Assembly (NCBI GenBank): GCA_036567785.1
Contig: DATCTV010000062.1
Span: 358,212-422,211 of the forward strand
Length of the DNA stretch: 64,000 nucleotides
Source: Desulfomonilia bacterium
GTDB lineage: Bacteria > Desulfobacterota > Desulfomonilia > UBA1062
Reading direction: 5' to 3'
Below, in pieces: positions 1-8,351 of this stretch (position 1 is its first letter; each line of letters starts with the position of its first letter). Position numbers and translations under genes: made by a program. Below the pieces are notes generated by a model. It did not search any database and was not told the DNA's origin. It saw nothing but the letters and a program-made list of their open reading frames with translations.

Positions 1-869
1 TGCATGAATTCATGGCATGGGACGGTCCGATACTTACCGACAGCGGCGGGTATCAGGTCTTCAGCCTGGCGAAATTGAGGGAGCTTACTGATAACGGCAT
101 CGTGTTCCAGTCGCATATAGACGGGAGCAGGAGGAGTCTTACGCCTGAAAAGGCAATCGATATACAGGAAAAACTGGGCTCGGATATAATGATGGCCCTT
201 GACGAATGCGTGCCTTACCCATCGAGCGAGAAAGAGGCGTTTGATGCAGTCAGAAGGACGACGTCATGGGCAGGACGATGCATCGATGCAAGAAGTACTG
301 ATAATGCAATGTTCGGAATTGTTCAGGGTGGAGTTTATAAGAACCTCAGGGAAATGAGCGCGGCTCAGATATGCGGTATCCCGTTTGACGGCTTCGCCAT
401 AGGAGGACTGTCAGTCGGTGAAGGACATGAGATCATGATGGATGTGCTTGACTATACCGCACCTCTTCTGCCTGAGGAAAAACCCCGTTATCTGATGGGT
501 GTGGGAACCCCTCTTGATATTGTCGAGGCCGTCGCCCGCGGCATCGACATGTTCGACTGCGTGCTTCCCACAAGAAACGCAAGGAACGGCCAGCTTTTTA
601 CATTAAACGGCAAGATTACACTCAAACAGGCGAAATACAGGCTGGAAAAGAGTCCGCCCGATGAAAACTGCACCTGCTATACGTGCAGAAATTTCTCGCT
701 TGCGTATTTGAGACATCTGTTCATTTCAGGTGAAATACTGTCTTCTGTTCTTGCAACCATACATAACCTTCATTTCTATCTTGAATTAATGTATAAGATG
801 CGGCATGCCGTAGAGAACCAGTATCTGGATAAACTGAGATCAAGTATAAAGGAGATGTACAATGTTTAG
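1..869 (+). CDS. tgt: Queuine/preQ1 tRNA-guanine transglycosylase, 5' end cut off by the window
   Basis: Tgt exchanges guanine-34 for preQ1 in the anticodon of GUN tRNAs, the committing step of queuosine modification. The frame is open from base 3 and reads H-E-F before the first internal Met, matching the family's H-x-F-M-x-W-D-G-P segment, so the true start lies upstream and roughly 80-90 residues are missing. Visible family marks are GPILTDSGGYQVFSL, the GGLSVGE loop, the D-C-V-L-P-T-R-N-A-R-N-G block with the region of the catalytic aspartate, and the zinc-binding C-x-C-x2-C motif (CTCYTC) near the C-terminus followed by a downstream His. The stop overlaps the start of yajC by 8 bases. 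tgt-yajC-secD-secF is a widespread bacterial order, so this is a confident call. Confidence 0.96.
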   Translation, partial: HEFMAWDGPILTDSGGYQVFSLAKLRELTDNGIVFQSHIDGSRRSLTPEKAIDIQEKLGSDIMMALDECVPYPSSEKEAFDAVRRTTSWAGRCIDARSTDNAMFGIVQGGVYKNLREMSAAQICGIPFDGFAIGGLSVGEGHEIMMDVLDYTAPLLPEEKPRYLMGVGTPLDIVEAVARGIDMFDCVLPTRNARNGQLFTLNGKITLKQAKYRLEKSPPDENCTCYTCRNFSLAYLRHLFISGEILSSVLATIHNLHFYLELMYKMRHAVENQYLDKLRSSIKEMYNV

Positions 870-1194
870 TGTTGCTTATGCCGCGGATGCGGCGTCGGGA
901 GGAACAATGGGCATGCTTATGAGTGTCGCCCCGCTTATTCTTATCTTTGTTATTTTCTACTTCCTGCTTATAATGCCGCAGCAGAAAAAGGCGAAACAGC
1001 ACCGTGAGATGCTTTCCAAGATAGACAAGGGCGACGAAGTCGTCACAACCGGCGGGATTCACGGCAAGGTTGTGGGTGTTGCTGAGAATGTCCTCACAAT
1101 TGAGATTGCACAAAACGTTAAAATAAAGGTATCAAGAGAATTTGTAGCGTTCAAAAAAGGCTCTGAGGACAGTAAAGCTGTAACCAAAGCTTAA
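862..1194 (+). CDS. yajC: Preprotein translocase accessory subunit YajC
   Basis: A 110-residue single-span inner-membrane protein of the SecDF-YajC complex that assists Sec-dependent export. A short N-terminal segment leads into a hydrophobic helix at about residues 17-38 (APLILIFVIFYFLLIMPQQ), then the family signature PQQKKAKQHREML and the compact D-K-G-D-E-V-V-T-T-G-G-I-H-G-K-V segment. The start overlaps the end of tgt and GGAG (850-853) lies about eight bases upstream, so translation is probably coupled. secD follows after 16 bases with its own GGGGGAAG ribosome binding site. Confidence 0.96.
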   Translation: MFSVAYAADAASGGTMGMLMSVAPLILIFVIFYFLLIMPQQKKAKQHREMLSKIDKGDEVVTTGGIHGKVVGVAENVLTIEIAQNVKIKVSREFVAFKKGSEDSKAVTKA

Positions 1195-1210
1195 TAAAGG
1201 GGGAAGTTAA

Positions 1211-2797
1211 ATGAACAATTTTAAATTACGGGGGATCATAATAGCAGTTGTTATGATAGCAGGCCTCATACTCTCGTTGCCCACGATGGTCTCTCTGCTG
1301 ACTCCGTATCAACTGGCCGACAACTGGCTTGGACCTCTCGGAAAACACATAAAACAGGTCAAGCTCGGGCTGGATCTTCAGGGCGGCATGCACCTGATTC
1401 TTAAAGTGGATACGGACAAGGCGGTAACTGGAAAGCTGAATATCATCGCGTCAACAGTGAAATCGGAGATGCAGCAGAAAAGGATACATTATACTAAAAT
1501 CGAAGTTGTAGCGCCTGACAGCATTGCCGTAACATTGAGGGATCCCGCGGATCAGGATAAGCTTACTGCAATATTGAACGAGCAGACATCTTTTGCCGAT
1601 CCTTCAACGGAAACAATCGGCGGTGTGACCGTATTTAGATATTCAGTAAAAAGAGACGAGATTCAAAAAATCAAGGATTCTTCCATAAGTCAGGCCCTCG
1701 AAACCATAAGAAACAGAATAGACCAGCTTGGAGTGAGCGAACCTTCGATTATTACGGAAGGCAAGGACCGCATAAACGTGCAGTTACCGGGCATAACGGA
1801 TCCTGAAAGGGCGAAAAGAATTATAGGAGAGACTGCTGTTCTGGAATTCAAGCTGGTTGACGAAGATCATTCTCTCTCCAATGCGCTGGCCGGCGATATA
1901 CCTCAGGACAGCTACATCGCATACATGAAAGAGACGAACGAACCGATACTCCTGAAGAAGCAGGTCGAACTTACGGGTGATACTCTCAATGACGCCAGGG
2001 TGAAGATCGACCGAGCCAGTCCTTATATCTCCCTTGACTTCAATGCCCAGGGGGCAAGAGATTTTGAGCGCATTACGGGAGAGAATATAAACAAGAGGCT
2101 TGCCATTCTGCTTGACAAAAAAGTCTATTCGGCACCCGTCATAAAGGACAGGATAGCCGGTGGCAAGGCCTCGATAACAGGCAGATTCACCGATCAGGAG
2201 GCAAAGAACCTGGCCATTGTCCTCAGGTCCGGGTCGTTGCTTGCGCCTGTCGAGATACTTGAAGAAAGAACAGTTGGACCATCTCTAGGTAAGGATTCGA
2301 TCCATCAGGGACTGGTAGCCTGTGCGATAGGCGGTGTTCTGGTAATAATCTTCATGATTATCTATTACAGGGCTTCCGGTATGCTGGCCAATATTGCGGT
2401 TATCCTGAACATCATGCTGATAGCCGCATTCATGTCCCTGGTGGGAGCTGTGCTCACGCTGCCCGGTATTGCAGGTATTGTTCTTACCATCGGTATGGCC
2501 GTCGATGCCAACATTCTGATATTCGAACGAATGCGGGAGGAGATAAGGCTCGGCCGGACTCCCAAAATGGTGGTCGAGGCCGGATACAAGCATGCGATAT
2601 CAACCGTTGTGGACGCGAATGTGACGACGCTGATTGCAGGTCTTGTACTGTTCCAGTTCGGCACCGGACCGATAAAGGGTTTTGCAGTAACCTTGTGCGT
2701 AGGTATTCTGACCACTCTGTTTACCGTGCTCGTCGGCTGCAAATGGGTTATGGAATGGTTCGTCAACAGCAAGAATGTTTCACGCATAAGCATTTAG
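1211..2797 (+). CDS. secD: Protein translocase subunit SecD
   Basis: A 528-residue membrane protein that, with SecF, uses the proton motive force to pull proteins across the inner membrane after SecA action. One N-terminal membrane helix (about residues 8-28) is followed by the hallmark L-G-L-D-L-Q-G-G-M-H segment, a large periplasmic region (about 60-355), and five C-terminal helices with the conserved G-M-A-V-D-A-N-I-L-I-F-E-R-x-R-E-E block. The length is within the usual range. It is separated from secF by only 12 bases with an SD-like GGGAGG, so the two are co-transcribed. Confidence 0.97.
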   Translation: MNNFKLRGIIIAVVMIAGLILSLPTMVSLLTPYQLADNWLGPLGKHIKQVKLGLDLQGGMHLILKVDTDKAVTGKLNIIASTVKSEMQQKRIHYTKIEVVAPDSIAVTLRDPADQDKLTAILNEQTSFADPSTETIGGVTVFRYSVKRDEIQKIKDSSISQALETIRNRIDQLGVSEPSIITEGKDRINVQLPGITDPERAKRIIGETAVLEFKLVDEDHSLSNALAGDIPQDSYIAYMKETNEPILLKKQVELTGDTLNDARVKIDRASPYISLDFNAQGARDFERITGENINKRLAILLDKKVYSAPVIKDRIAGGKASITGRFTDQEAKNLAIVLRSGSLLAPVEILEERTVGPSLGKDSIHQGLVACAIGGVLVIIFMIIYYRASGMLANIAVILNIMLIAAFMSLVGAVLTLPGIAGIVLTIGMAVDANILIFERMREEIRLGRTPKMVVEAGYKHAISTVVDANVTTLIAGLVLFQFGTGPIKGFAVTLCVGILTTLFTVLVGCKWVMEWFVNSKNVSRISI

Positions 2798-2809
2798 GGG
2801 AGGCAGTTC

Positions 2810-3724
2810 ATGTTAGAATTCATTAAACCCGGAACCTATATAGATTTCATGAAGTACAAATGGTACTTCATAGGATTTTCTCTGATTACCTCGCTGATAG
2901 CCATCGGGAGCATAGCTGTGCAGGGCTTTTCCTACGGAATCGACTTTGCCGGAGGTTCGGTAATTCAGGTGCAGTTCAAAAATCCGACCACCGCAGATGA
3001 TATCCGCAAAGCTCTCAAACCCATGGGTATGCAGGACGAGAGAATTCAGAGTGTAGGCGCGGTATCGGACAATGACTTTCTGATCAGAACATCTCAGACA
3101 GAGGATACGAATAAAGGCTTCGGCGGAAAGTTCAGTTCGGAACTCGAAAAATCCTTCGGAAAGGGCAACTTTGAAATAAGACGCATAGAAATGGTGGGAG
3201 GCGCGGTCAGTAAGGATATAAAAACGAAGGGCTTCCTGTCACTCATATGGGCCGCTATCGGCATACTGATCTATGTGTGGTGGAGATTCGAATTCAAATT
3301 CTCTGTGGGAGCAATCGTAGCAACCCTGCATGATGTGATCATAGTGCTCGGAATGTTTTCGATACTGAGAAGAGAGATGGATCTCACGGTTGTCGCTGCG
3401 CTGCTGACATTGATAGGTTATTCTCTCAATGATACGGTAGTTGTGTTTGACAGGATCAGGGAAAACATAAAGAAGCAGCAGTCTCCGAATTATGACCTTG
3501 CCCATGTCATGAGCATGAGCATAAGTCAGACATTGAGCAGGACCATACTGACTGCTCTAACCGTCTTCCTCGTCGTCATTGCGCTGTTTTTCCTGGGAGG
3601 GGAGGTTATGCACGGTTTTGCGATGGTTATGCTGATAGGTGTAATCATAGGTTGCTACTCCTCCATATTTGTCGCAAGCACGATAGTGTTGTTCATGAGC
3701 AAATCGGGTAAAAGCTCCTCGTAA
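2810..3724 (+). CDS. secF: Protein translocase subunit SecF
   Basis: The 304-residue partner of SecD. It has an N-terminal membrane helix, the SecF signature F-A-G-G-S-V-I-Q-V-Q-F at about residues 45-57, a periplasmic domain, and five membrane helices carrying L-T-L-I-G-Y-S-L-N-D-T-V-V-V-F-D-R-I-R-E-N. That last block is the SecF counterpart of the proton-path segment of SecD. It is the last gene of the tgt-yajC-secDF operon, closed by an intrinsic terminator a few bases after the stop. Confidence 0.97.
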   Translation: MLEFIKPGTYIDFMKYKWYFIGFSLITSLIAIGSIAVQGFSYGIDFAGGSVIQVQFKNPTTADDIRKALKPMGMQDERIQSVGAVSDNDFLIRTSQTEDTNKGFGGKFSSELEKSFGKGNFEIRRIEMVGGAVSKDIKTKGFLSLIWAAIGILIYVWWRFEFKFSVGAIVATLHDVIIVLGMFSILRREMDLTVVAALLTLIGYSLNDTVVVFDRIRENIKKQQSPNYDLAHVMSMSISQTLSRTILTALTVFLVVIALFFLGGEVMHGFAMVMLIGVIIGCYSSIFVASTIVLFMSKSGKSSS

Positions 3725-3730
3725 CTAATT

Positions 3731-3772
3731 GAAAACACCCTGCATAGTTTGATGCAGGGTGTTTTCTTTTCT
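3731..3772 (+). terminator. Intrinsic terminator after secF
   Basis: A perfect 15-bp stem (GAAAACACCCTGCAT at 3731-3745 pairs with ATGCAGGGTGTTTTC at 3752-3766) with a six-base loop, followed by TTTT. It starts seven bases after the secF stop and ends the sec operon. The 120 bases after it are AT-rich with no recognised site. Confidence 0.93.
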
Positions 3773-3893
3773 GTATAAGTACACTATTGTAACAACAATG
3801 TTCGCAATTGTAATTCAAGAAGACCGCCTGTATAGCTAACATATTGAAATATAACAAATATTACCTTGGCATGGCATTTGATATATACATGTC

Positions 3894-5084
3894 ATGAGAT
3901 TTTTTAGGATAGGTTTATACTGCACATTGTTAATGGTTTCATGCAGCATATTATTTGAAGAAAAGGCATTTGCCGCAGGTGTCCAGATATCATGGTCAGC
4001 CAATCCGTCATCTGACGAAGTTGCGGGTTACAGGGTCTATTACGGAACGGCATCAAGAAGATATATCAATGTCAAGATTGCAGGACAGAACACGTGTTAT
4101 GACATAGAAGGCCTTCAGGAAGGTGTGACGTATTATTTTGCCGTTACCGCATATGATGCCTCGTTGAACGAGAGTGAATATTCTGACGAGGTATCTATTT
4201 CAATACCGAAATCAAATATCGAAATGGATACCGATTCGGACGGCATACCGGATGCTGTCGAGAGTTCCATGGGCCTCGATCCTTTAAACCCGTTCGACTC
4301 CATATATGACAATGACTTGGACGGATTCAGCAACTTTACCGAATATATTTCAAATACCGATATGAATGATTTTCTGAGCTTCCCCGGAAGTGACCCTTAC
4401 ATGATTTACATGATAGCAGAGAAGGGGTCAACGGTTGCGCTCGATGGAATCATGCCCGACAAGTCGCTTAATGCAGTACCCTTTTACAACGGATATCCCG
4501 TGCCTGTTGGTCTGATTCTCAATCTTCAGACAGAAGGTCTTTTTTATTATAACCTTATCAATTCGTCAGGTACGGTTAAATACAAGCTGAGCATATCTGT
4601 TACCGGAAGCATACTCCTAGCTGCACAGGCCAGTTCCGGTCAGTCCCTCTCGGTCACTGACAGTTCAATCGGCATTGAATTGAATATTCCTGAAGGCTCA
4701 TCATCCGGGGGATTTGAAGTGGGCATCGGCGTCAGTCTTGGACAGGGTGGTCAGATGAGTGTCTCCGGATCATCACCTGGATATACATTCGATATCCTCC
4801 CGTATGGAAAGACTTTAAAGCAGCCGGCAAGGGTTGCCGTACCTTATTCGGGTGAAAGACCGTATATAGAACTTTATGATTTTACAACAGAGAAATGGGC
4901 GGGAATCAATTCTGAAGTAAGCATGGATAACGGCAAGGCCGTATTTACCACAAAGACCCTGGGCAGATTCAGGATTACGGAGGCCCCCGTGCAGGCAACC
5001 AGGGATACTGCAACGTTAAGCGATGATGATTCGGGCTCATCCAGCTCGGGCGGCTGTTTCATATCTTCAGCCATATCAGGATAA
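3894..5084 (+). CDS. Secreted FN3 / calcium-repeat protein with a C-terminal CFI-box-like motif
   Basis: A 396-residue exported protein of unknown substrate. A signal peptide (about residues 1-27, ending A-F-A-A) precedes a fibronectin type III domain (about 28-105: VQISWSANPS, GYRVYYG, YYFAVTAYD). Two thrombospondin-3/calcium-binding-like repeats follow, DTDSDGIPDAVE and DNDLDGFSNFTE, with the acidic spacing seen in bacterial calcium-dependent surface proteins. The remainder is beta-rich, and the protein ends in a Ser/Gly stretch then GGCFISSA. That ending resembles the Gly-rich C-F-I-A-T-A-A (CFI-box) C-termini of many deltaproteobacterial secreted proteins and contains one of very few Cys residues. 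A cell-surface or secreted adhesin/scaffold role is inference. The gene has its own upstream gap and is monocistronic or precedes the lipoprotein gene. Confidence 0.8.
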   Translation: MRFFRIGLYCTLLMVSCSILFEEKAFAAGVQISWSANPSSDEVAGYRVYYGTASRRYINVKIAGQNTCYDIEGLQEGVTYYFAVTAYDASLNESEYSDEVSISIPKSNIEMDTDSDGIPDAVESSMGLDPLNPFDSIYDNDLDGFSNFTEYISNTDMNDFLSFPGSDPYMIYMIAEKGSTVALDGIMPDKSLNAVPFYNGYPVPVGLILNLQTEGLFYYNLINSSGTVKYKLSISVTGSILLAAQASSGQSLSVTDSSIGIELNIPEGSSSGGFEVGIGVSLGQGGQMSVSGSSPGYTFDILPYGKTLKQPARVAVPYSGERPYIELYDFTTEKWAGINSEVSMDNGKAVFTTKTLGRFRITEAPVQATRDTATLSDDDSGSSSSGGCFISSAISG

Positions 5085-5230
5085 CACACTGAATGATATG
5101 CCGCAGTGCAATGCCTGCGGTTAAGCTTTAGATTAATGGATATTTTCCTAAATAATCATTCACAGAAAACCGATTAGATTAATGAAGTTTTACCATTATA
5201 ACTGTCTCGAGGATTGTTTTGGAGGTGTAT

Positions 5231-6271
5231 ATGAAGAAAGCAATGTGTTTAATGCTGCTCTTTTCGATAATCATTTCCGTTTCATGCGGCGGGGGTGAAG
5301 ACAGTGGTGGCGGTCCCGGGCCGGTTCCCGAACCGCCAAGGTTTACCGACAACGGAGACGGAACCGTAACCGATAACTATACCACCCTGATATGGCTCAA
5401 AGACCCTCAGAATCCTGAAGTTACAGGCCTGTACGGGTTAAAGAGCTGGGAGGTCGCCATGAACCTGGGATATACGAATTATATGAAAAACGAGCAGCTT
5501 GCCTGGCATATGCCGAACATAAGGGAAATGATGAGCCTCATGGATTACACGAAATACGGCCCGGCCCTTGCCAGCGGCTATCCCTTTTTACATATCCTGA
5601 CAGCAAAAGGAAGTTACTACTGGACATCTACGACCGATGAGAGTGCGGTACAGAACGCCTGGTGCGTAGATATGTACGACGGCACGAAAAAATCGGTTAG
5701 CAAATCCGGCATTGCTGCAAGTATGCTGCTGGTGAGGATTCCTGGCGGCGGTACGAACACTGTTATAAAAACAGGCCAGAATATGGTCTATAACCCGCTT
5801 GAAGCCCCTCCCTCGGCTTGTACGCCGGGCAACACCTGCAGGCATCAGGACGGATATCTGAGGCTGGGAAAGACATGGGCCAGTCCGAGATTCACCGATT
5901 TTAACGACGGCATGATGGTTGAAGACAACCTGACCAGACTTGTATGGTTCAAAACGCCACCCGACGTACCCAAAACATGGGGCGATGCGAATTCATACTG
6001 CAAAAGCCTTACCGACGGCCAGTGGAGACTGCCGACTATGGAGGAACTGGAGACTTTACTTGACGCATCGGAGTTTGCCCCTGCGATAGTGTCATCGATT
6101 GCAACATATTTTACCGGTTACGGGAATTACAAATACTGGACATCGACATCTTATGCAGCCAATTCGTCATATGCATGGTTTGTGGATTTCAATGACGGCA
6201 CGGTGAGCACGCAATCCAAAGCATCTTTATCATATGTATGGCCTGTCAGGGGTCCCATCATAGGTGATTAA
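5231..6271 (+). CDS. Lipoprotein with two DUF1566 (Lcl C-terminal) domains
   Basis: The signal peptide ends in a lipobox-like S-V-S-C followed by GGG, so the mature protein is probably lipid-anchored at that Cys. Two DUF1566/Lcl-type modules follow. The first, at about residues 35-175, has FTDNGDGTVTDN, LIWLKD, a W-x-M-P-N-I-R-E-M-M segment and YYWTSTT. The second, at about 210-345, has RFTDFNDGMMVEDN, LVWFK, WRLPTMEELETL, YWTSTSY and VWPVRG. These C-type-lectin-like modules occur in surface proteins; the ligand is unknown. I chose ATG 5231 because GGAGG at 5221-5225 is correctly spaced for it. An in-frame TTG at 5219 would overlap that site. The stop abuts the next ATG at 6272. Confidence 0.85.
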   Translation: MKKAMCLMLLFSIIISVSCGGGEDSGGGPGPVPEPPRFTDNGDGTVTDNYTTLIWLKDPQNPEVTGLYGLKSWEVAMNLGYTNYMKNEQLAWHMPNIREMMSLMDYTKYGPALASGYPFLHILTAKGSYYWTSTTDESAVQNAWCVDMYDGTKKSVSKSGIAASMLLVRIPGGGTNTVIKTGQNMVYNPLEAPPSACTPGNTCRHQDGYLRLGKTWASPRFTDFNDGMMVEDNLTRLVWFKTPPDVPKTWGDANSYCKSLTDGQWRLPTMEELETLLDASEFAPAIVSSIATYFTGYGNYKYWTSTSYAANSSYAWFVDFNDGTVSTQSKASLSYVWPVRGPIIGD

Positions 6272-7333
6272 ATGAAGCACCTGTCCGTTATGGAAAGAAT
6301 ATATGTCAGGCTGCTTGACAGGAATTTTCAGGAAGAGATATTCGGCGGTCTTTCAGGTTTCGGGAAAAAAGGCGAAGGCTACATAGCATGTTGTCCGTTC
6401 CATGAAGATACCCTTCCCACGCTGATAATCAATACCGACAGCCCGCGGTATTTCTGTTTTGCATGCGGTGCTCATGGAGACTGGATCGATTTCCTGATTA
6501 AATACAGGACAATGAGCTTTAACGATGTCCTTGAGTATCTCAACAAAGCCGCTTCCTTGCGAGTGATCCCTTCAGAAAATGAGTGGAAAAATGAATTAAC
6601 CCGCTCATGCATGCTCGAATCGGCAATGAGCATATACTCTGCGATGCTCTTTTCGGAGACGGGAAAAGATGGGCTGACTTATCTCAACAGCCGTGGATAC
6701 ATGGGCGAGGAGATCGAGCATATGGGACTCGGGCTCTTCCCGGGTTATGAGGAAACTCTCAGTATCCTTGAAAAAGATTATTCCCGGGCGGAAATTTCGG
6801 GCGTGTTTTCTTATTGCAATGAAAACACCCTGATGATTGCAATACCCTACAGGGACTTATGCGGCAGGCTTATGGGCCTATATGGCATGTCACCTGATAA
6901 TGAGCATAATTCATATGTGCCGCTTACCAATATGGAATATCTCAAAGGCACGCCCTTGCTTATGTATAAATCAAGAAAACAGGATAAGCTTGTTGCTGTT
7001 GAAGGTTTTTTCGATGCAATGCTTTCGGACTGCATAGGCATCAAGGGCGTCATCGGTGTGGGAAGGGAAGGCCTTACGGCTTCGATGCTCAAGACCGCCG
7101 CCGGTTTCGGGGCGAAAACAATAATACTGGCGCTGTCAGGTGCGGACAAGACGAAAAAGGCAATTGATCTGATAAGAAAAAAAGGGCTCGAAGCCCGTGT
7201 TGTAATGCTGCCTGAGAAGTATGACGATGTTGACGCCTTTATCCGCGACACATGCATAAACAAATTCGGCAAGCTCGTTGACAAAGCCGTTTCACATGAA
7301 GAATGGCTGAAAATACGTACCGGCACAGAATAA
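6272..7333 (+). CDS. DnaG-like protein with CHC2 zinc finger and degenerate Toprim domain
   Basis: A 353-residue primase-like protein. The N-terminal zinc module carries C41-x2-H44 and C62-x2-C65 (CCPFH, CFACG), with the P-F-H-x-D-x-x-P-T context of the DnaG/CHC2 family. The C-terminal half resembles the Toprim domain: VEGFFDAM (about residues 243-250) supplies the catalytic Glu. The D-x-D motif, usually F-D-G-D-x-A-G, reads A-L-S-G-A-D-K-T-K here, so both metal-binding aspartates appear replaced. DDVDAFIRD near 325 matches the D-P-D-x-x-x-R segment of DnaG. It is much shorter than DnaG (about 580-600 aa) and lacks a helicase-binding domain. It is therefore probably not the replicative primase; a regulatory or nucleic-acid-binding role is inference. 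It starts directly after the lipoprotein stop and overlaps the next gene by 31 bases. Confidence 0.75.
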   Translation: MKHLSVMERIYVRLLDRNFQEEIFGGLSGFGKKGEGYIACCPFHEDTLPTLIINTDSPRYFCFACGAHGDWIDFLIKYRTMSFNDVLEYLNKAASLRVIPSENEWKNELTRSCMLESAMSIYSAMLFSETGKDGLTYLNSRGYMGEEIEHMGLGLFPGYEETLSILEKDYSRAEISGVFSYCNENTLMIAIPYRDLCGRLMGLYGMSPDNEHNSYVPLTNMEYLKGTPLLMYKSRKQDKLVAVEGFFDAMLSDCIGIKGVIGVGREGLTASMLKTAAGFGAKTIILALSGADKTKKAIDLIRKKGLEARVVMLPEKYDDVDAFIRDTCINKFGKLVDKAVSHEEWLKIRTGTE

Positions 7334-8334
7334 AAGAACGTTACCGCCTGTTTTCATTTCTTTCGGATATCGGCGGAATGAAAAATGCCCTGGGAGAGAT
7401 GCGCGGGCTTTTCCTGCCTGAACAGCCTGTTCTGAACAGAGAAGCGTTCATCAGCGATATAAGGGATGCGTACGATGAAGAGTGGTTCATACGCACCATC
7501 AAGGAAAAGGTCTCAACCCATCCTGAAAATGCAATGGAATACCCGTATTACGGTGAGCCGGTTTTTGTGGAGCCCCTCATCGGGTTTGTCCGGGGAGATG
7601 ATCCGATATTTGAAAAATTCAGGGAGGTTATCGGACCGCACCATTTCACCCCCTGGGAAATCATGAAATGGCAGGCCGGAAAAAACGGTGTAGAACCTCC
7701 TGAGCCCTGTGATATCAGCGTGGTTTCTTTTGCCATGCCGTTTACCAGCATGACCAGAAGGGACAATGCATCTGCAAAGGAATGGACCTCGGAACGGTGG
7801 GCACAGAGCCGTCTGCTGGGTGAGATATTCAGCCAGACTTTTGTCCGCGAGATCGTGACACATCTAATGAGTCAAGGCATCCTTGCAGTTTCGCCGGACG
7901 TGACTCCAATGTTCAATAAGAAGCGTTATCCTAAAGTGGGATGGGCTTCCCCCTGGTCCCACAGGCATATCGCCTATGCAGCAGGACTCGGCACTTTCGG
8001 CATGAATGACTTCCTTATCACGGAGAAGGGAGCTGCACATCGTGTGGGCAGCTTTGTGGTCAACCTTAAGCTGAAGCCGAACCGTGAGCGCCCGGATGAT
8101 ATCCATGCCAACTGTCTTCACTATCAGGGAATAGACTGTCTGAAATGTGCGGCAAGGTGTCCTGTAAATGCCATAACCAGAGAGAATGCGCACGACAAGG
8201 AGGTCTGCTACAGGAAGGTCGCCGCTTCCTTGAAGCACTGCAACAGGAAATATCATATATTCATCTACGGGTGCGGACTTTGTTCCACGGGTGTCCCGTG
8301 TGAATCAGGCATTCCTGAACTGCTGCGACGGTAG
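7303..8334 (+). CDS. QueG-like (epoxyqueuosine-reductase-related) 4Fe-4S protein
   Basis: A 343-residue iron-sulfur protein related to epoxyqueuosine reductase and reductive-dehalogenase-type cobalamin enzymes. Evidence is the G-L-G-T-F-G-M-N-D-F-L-I-T segment (the GxGxxGKN-type element of QueG) and two cysteine clusters. One is a ferredoxin-like CLKCAARCPVNAI preceded by another Cys, and the second is C-G-L-C-x4-P-C near the C-terminus. The N-terminal 190 residues are less familiar, so the substrate is uncertain; I would not call it queG. The start ATG 7303 lies inside the end of the primase-like gene. Starts further in (7378) are possible. It converges on arnD with a 17-base gap. Confidence 0.65.
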   Translation: MAENTYRHRIKERYRLFSFLSDIGGMKNALGEMRGLFLPEQPVLNREAFISDIRDAYDEEWFIRTIKEKVSTHPENAMEYPYYGEPVFVEPLIGFVRGDDPIFEKFREVIGPHHFTPWEIMKWQAGKNGVEPPEPCDISVVSFAMPFTSMTRRDNASAKEWTSERWAQSRLLGEIFSQTFVREIVTHLMSQGILAVSPDVTPMFNKKRYPKVGWASPWSHRHIAYAAGLGTFGMNDFLITEKGAAHRVGSFVVNLKLKPNRERPDDIHANCLHYQGIDCLKCAARCPVNAITRENAHDKEVCYRKVAASLKHCNRKYHIFIYGCGLCSTGVPCESGIPELLRR

Positions 8335-8351
8335 GAAAAGTATCCGGCAAA

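Noticed and set aside
3866..3882. Sigma-54-like -24/-12 element (TTGGCATGGCATTTGAT) before the FN3 protein gene
   Set aside because: The -12 GC is missing (GA instead) and the element lies only about 12 bases from the start codon, leaving no room for a leader.
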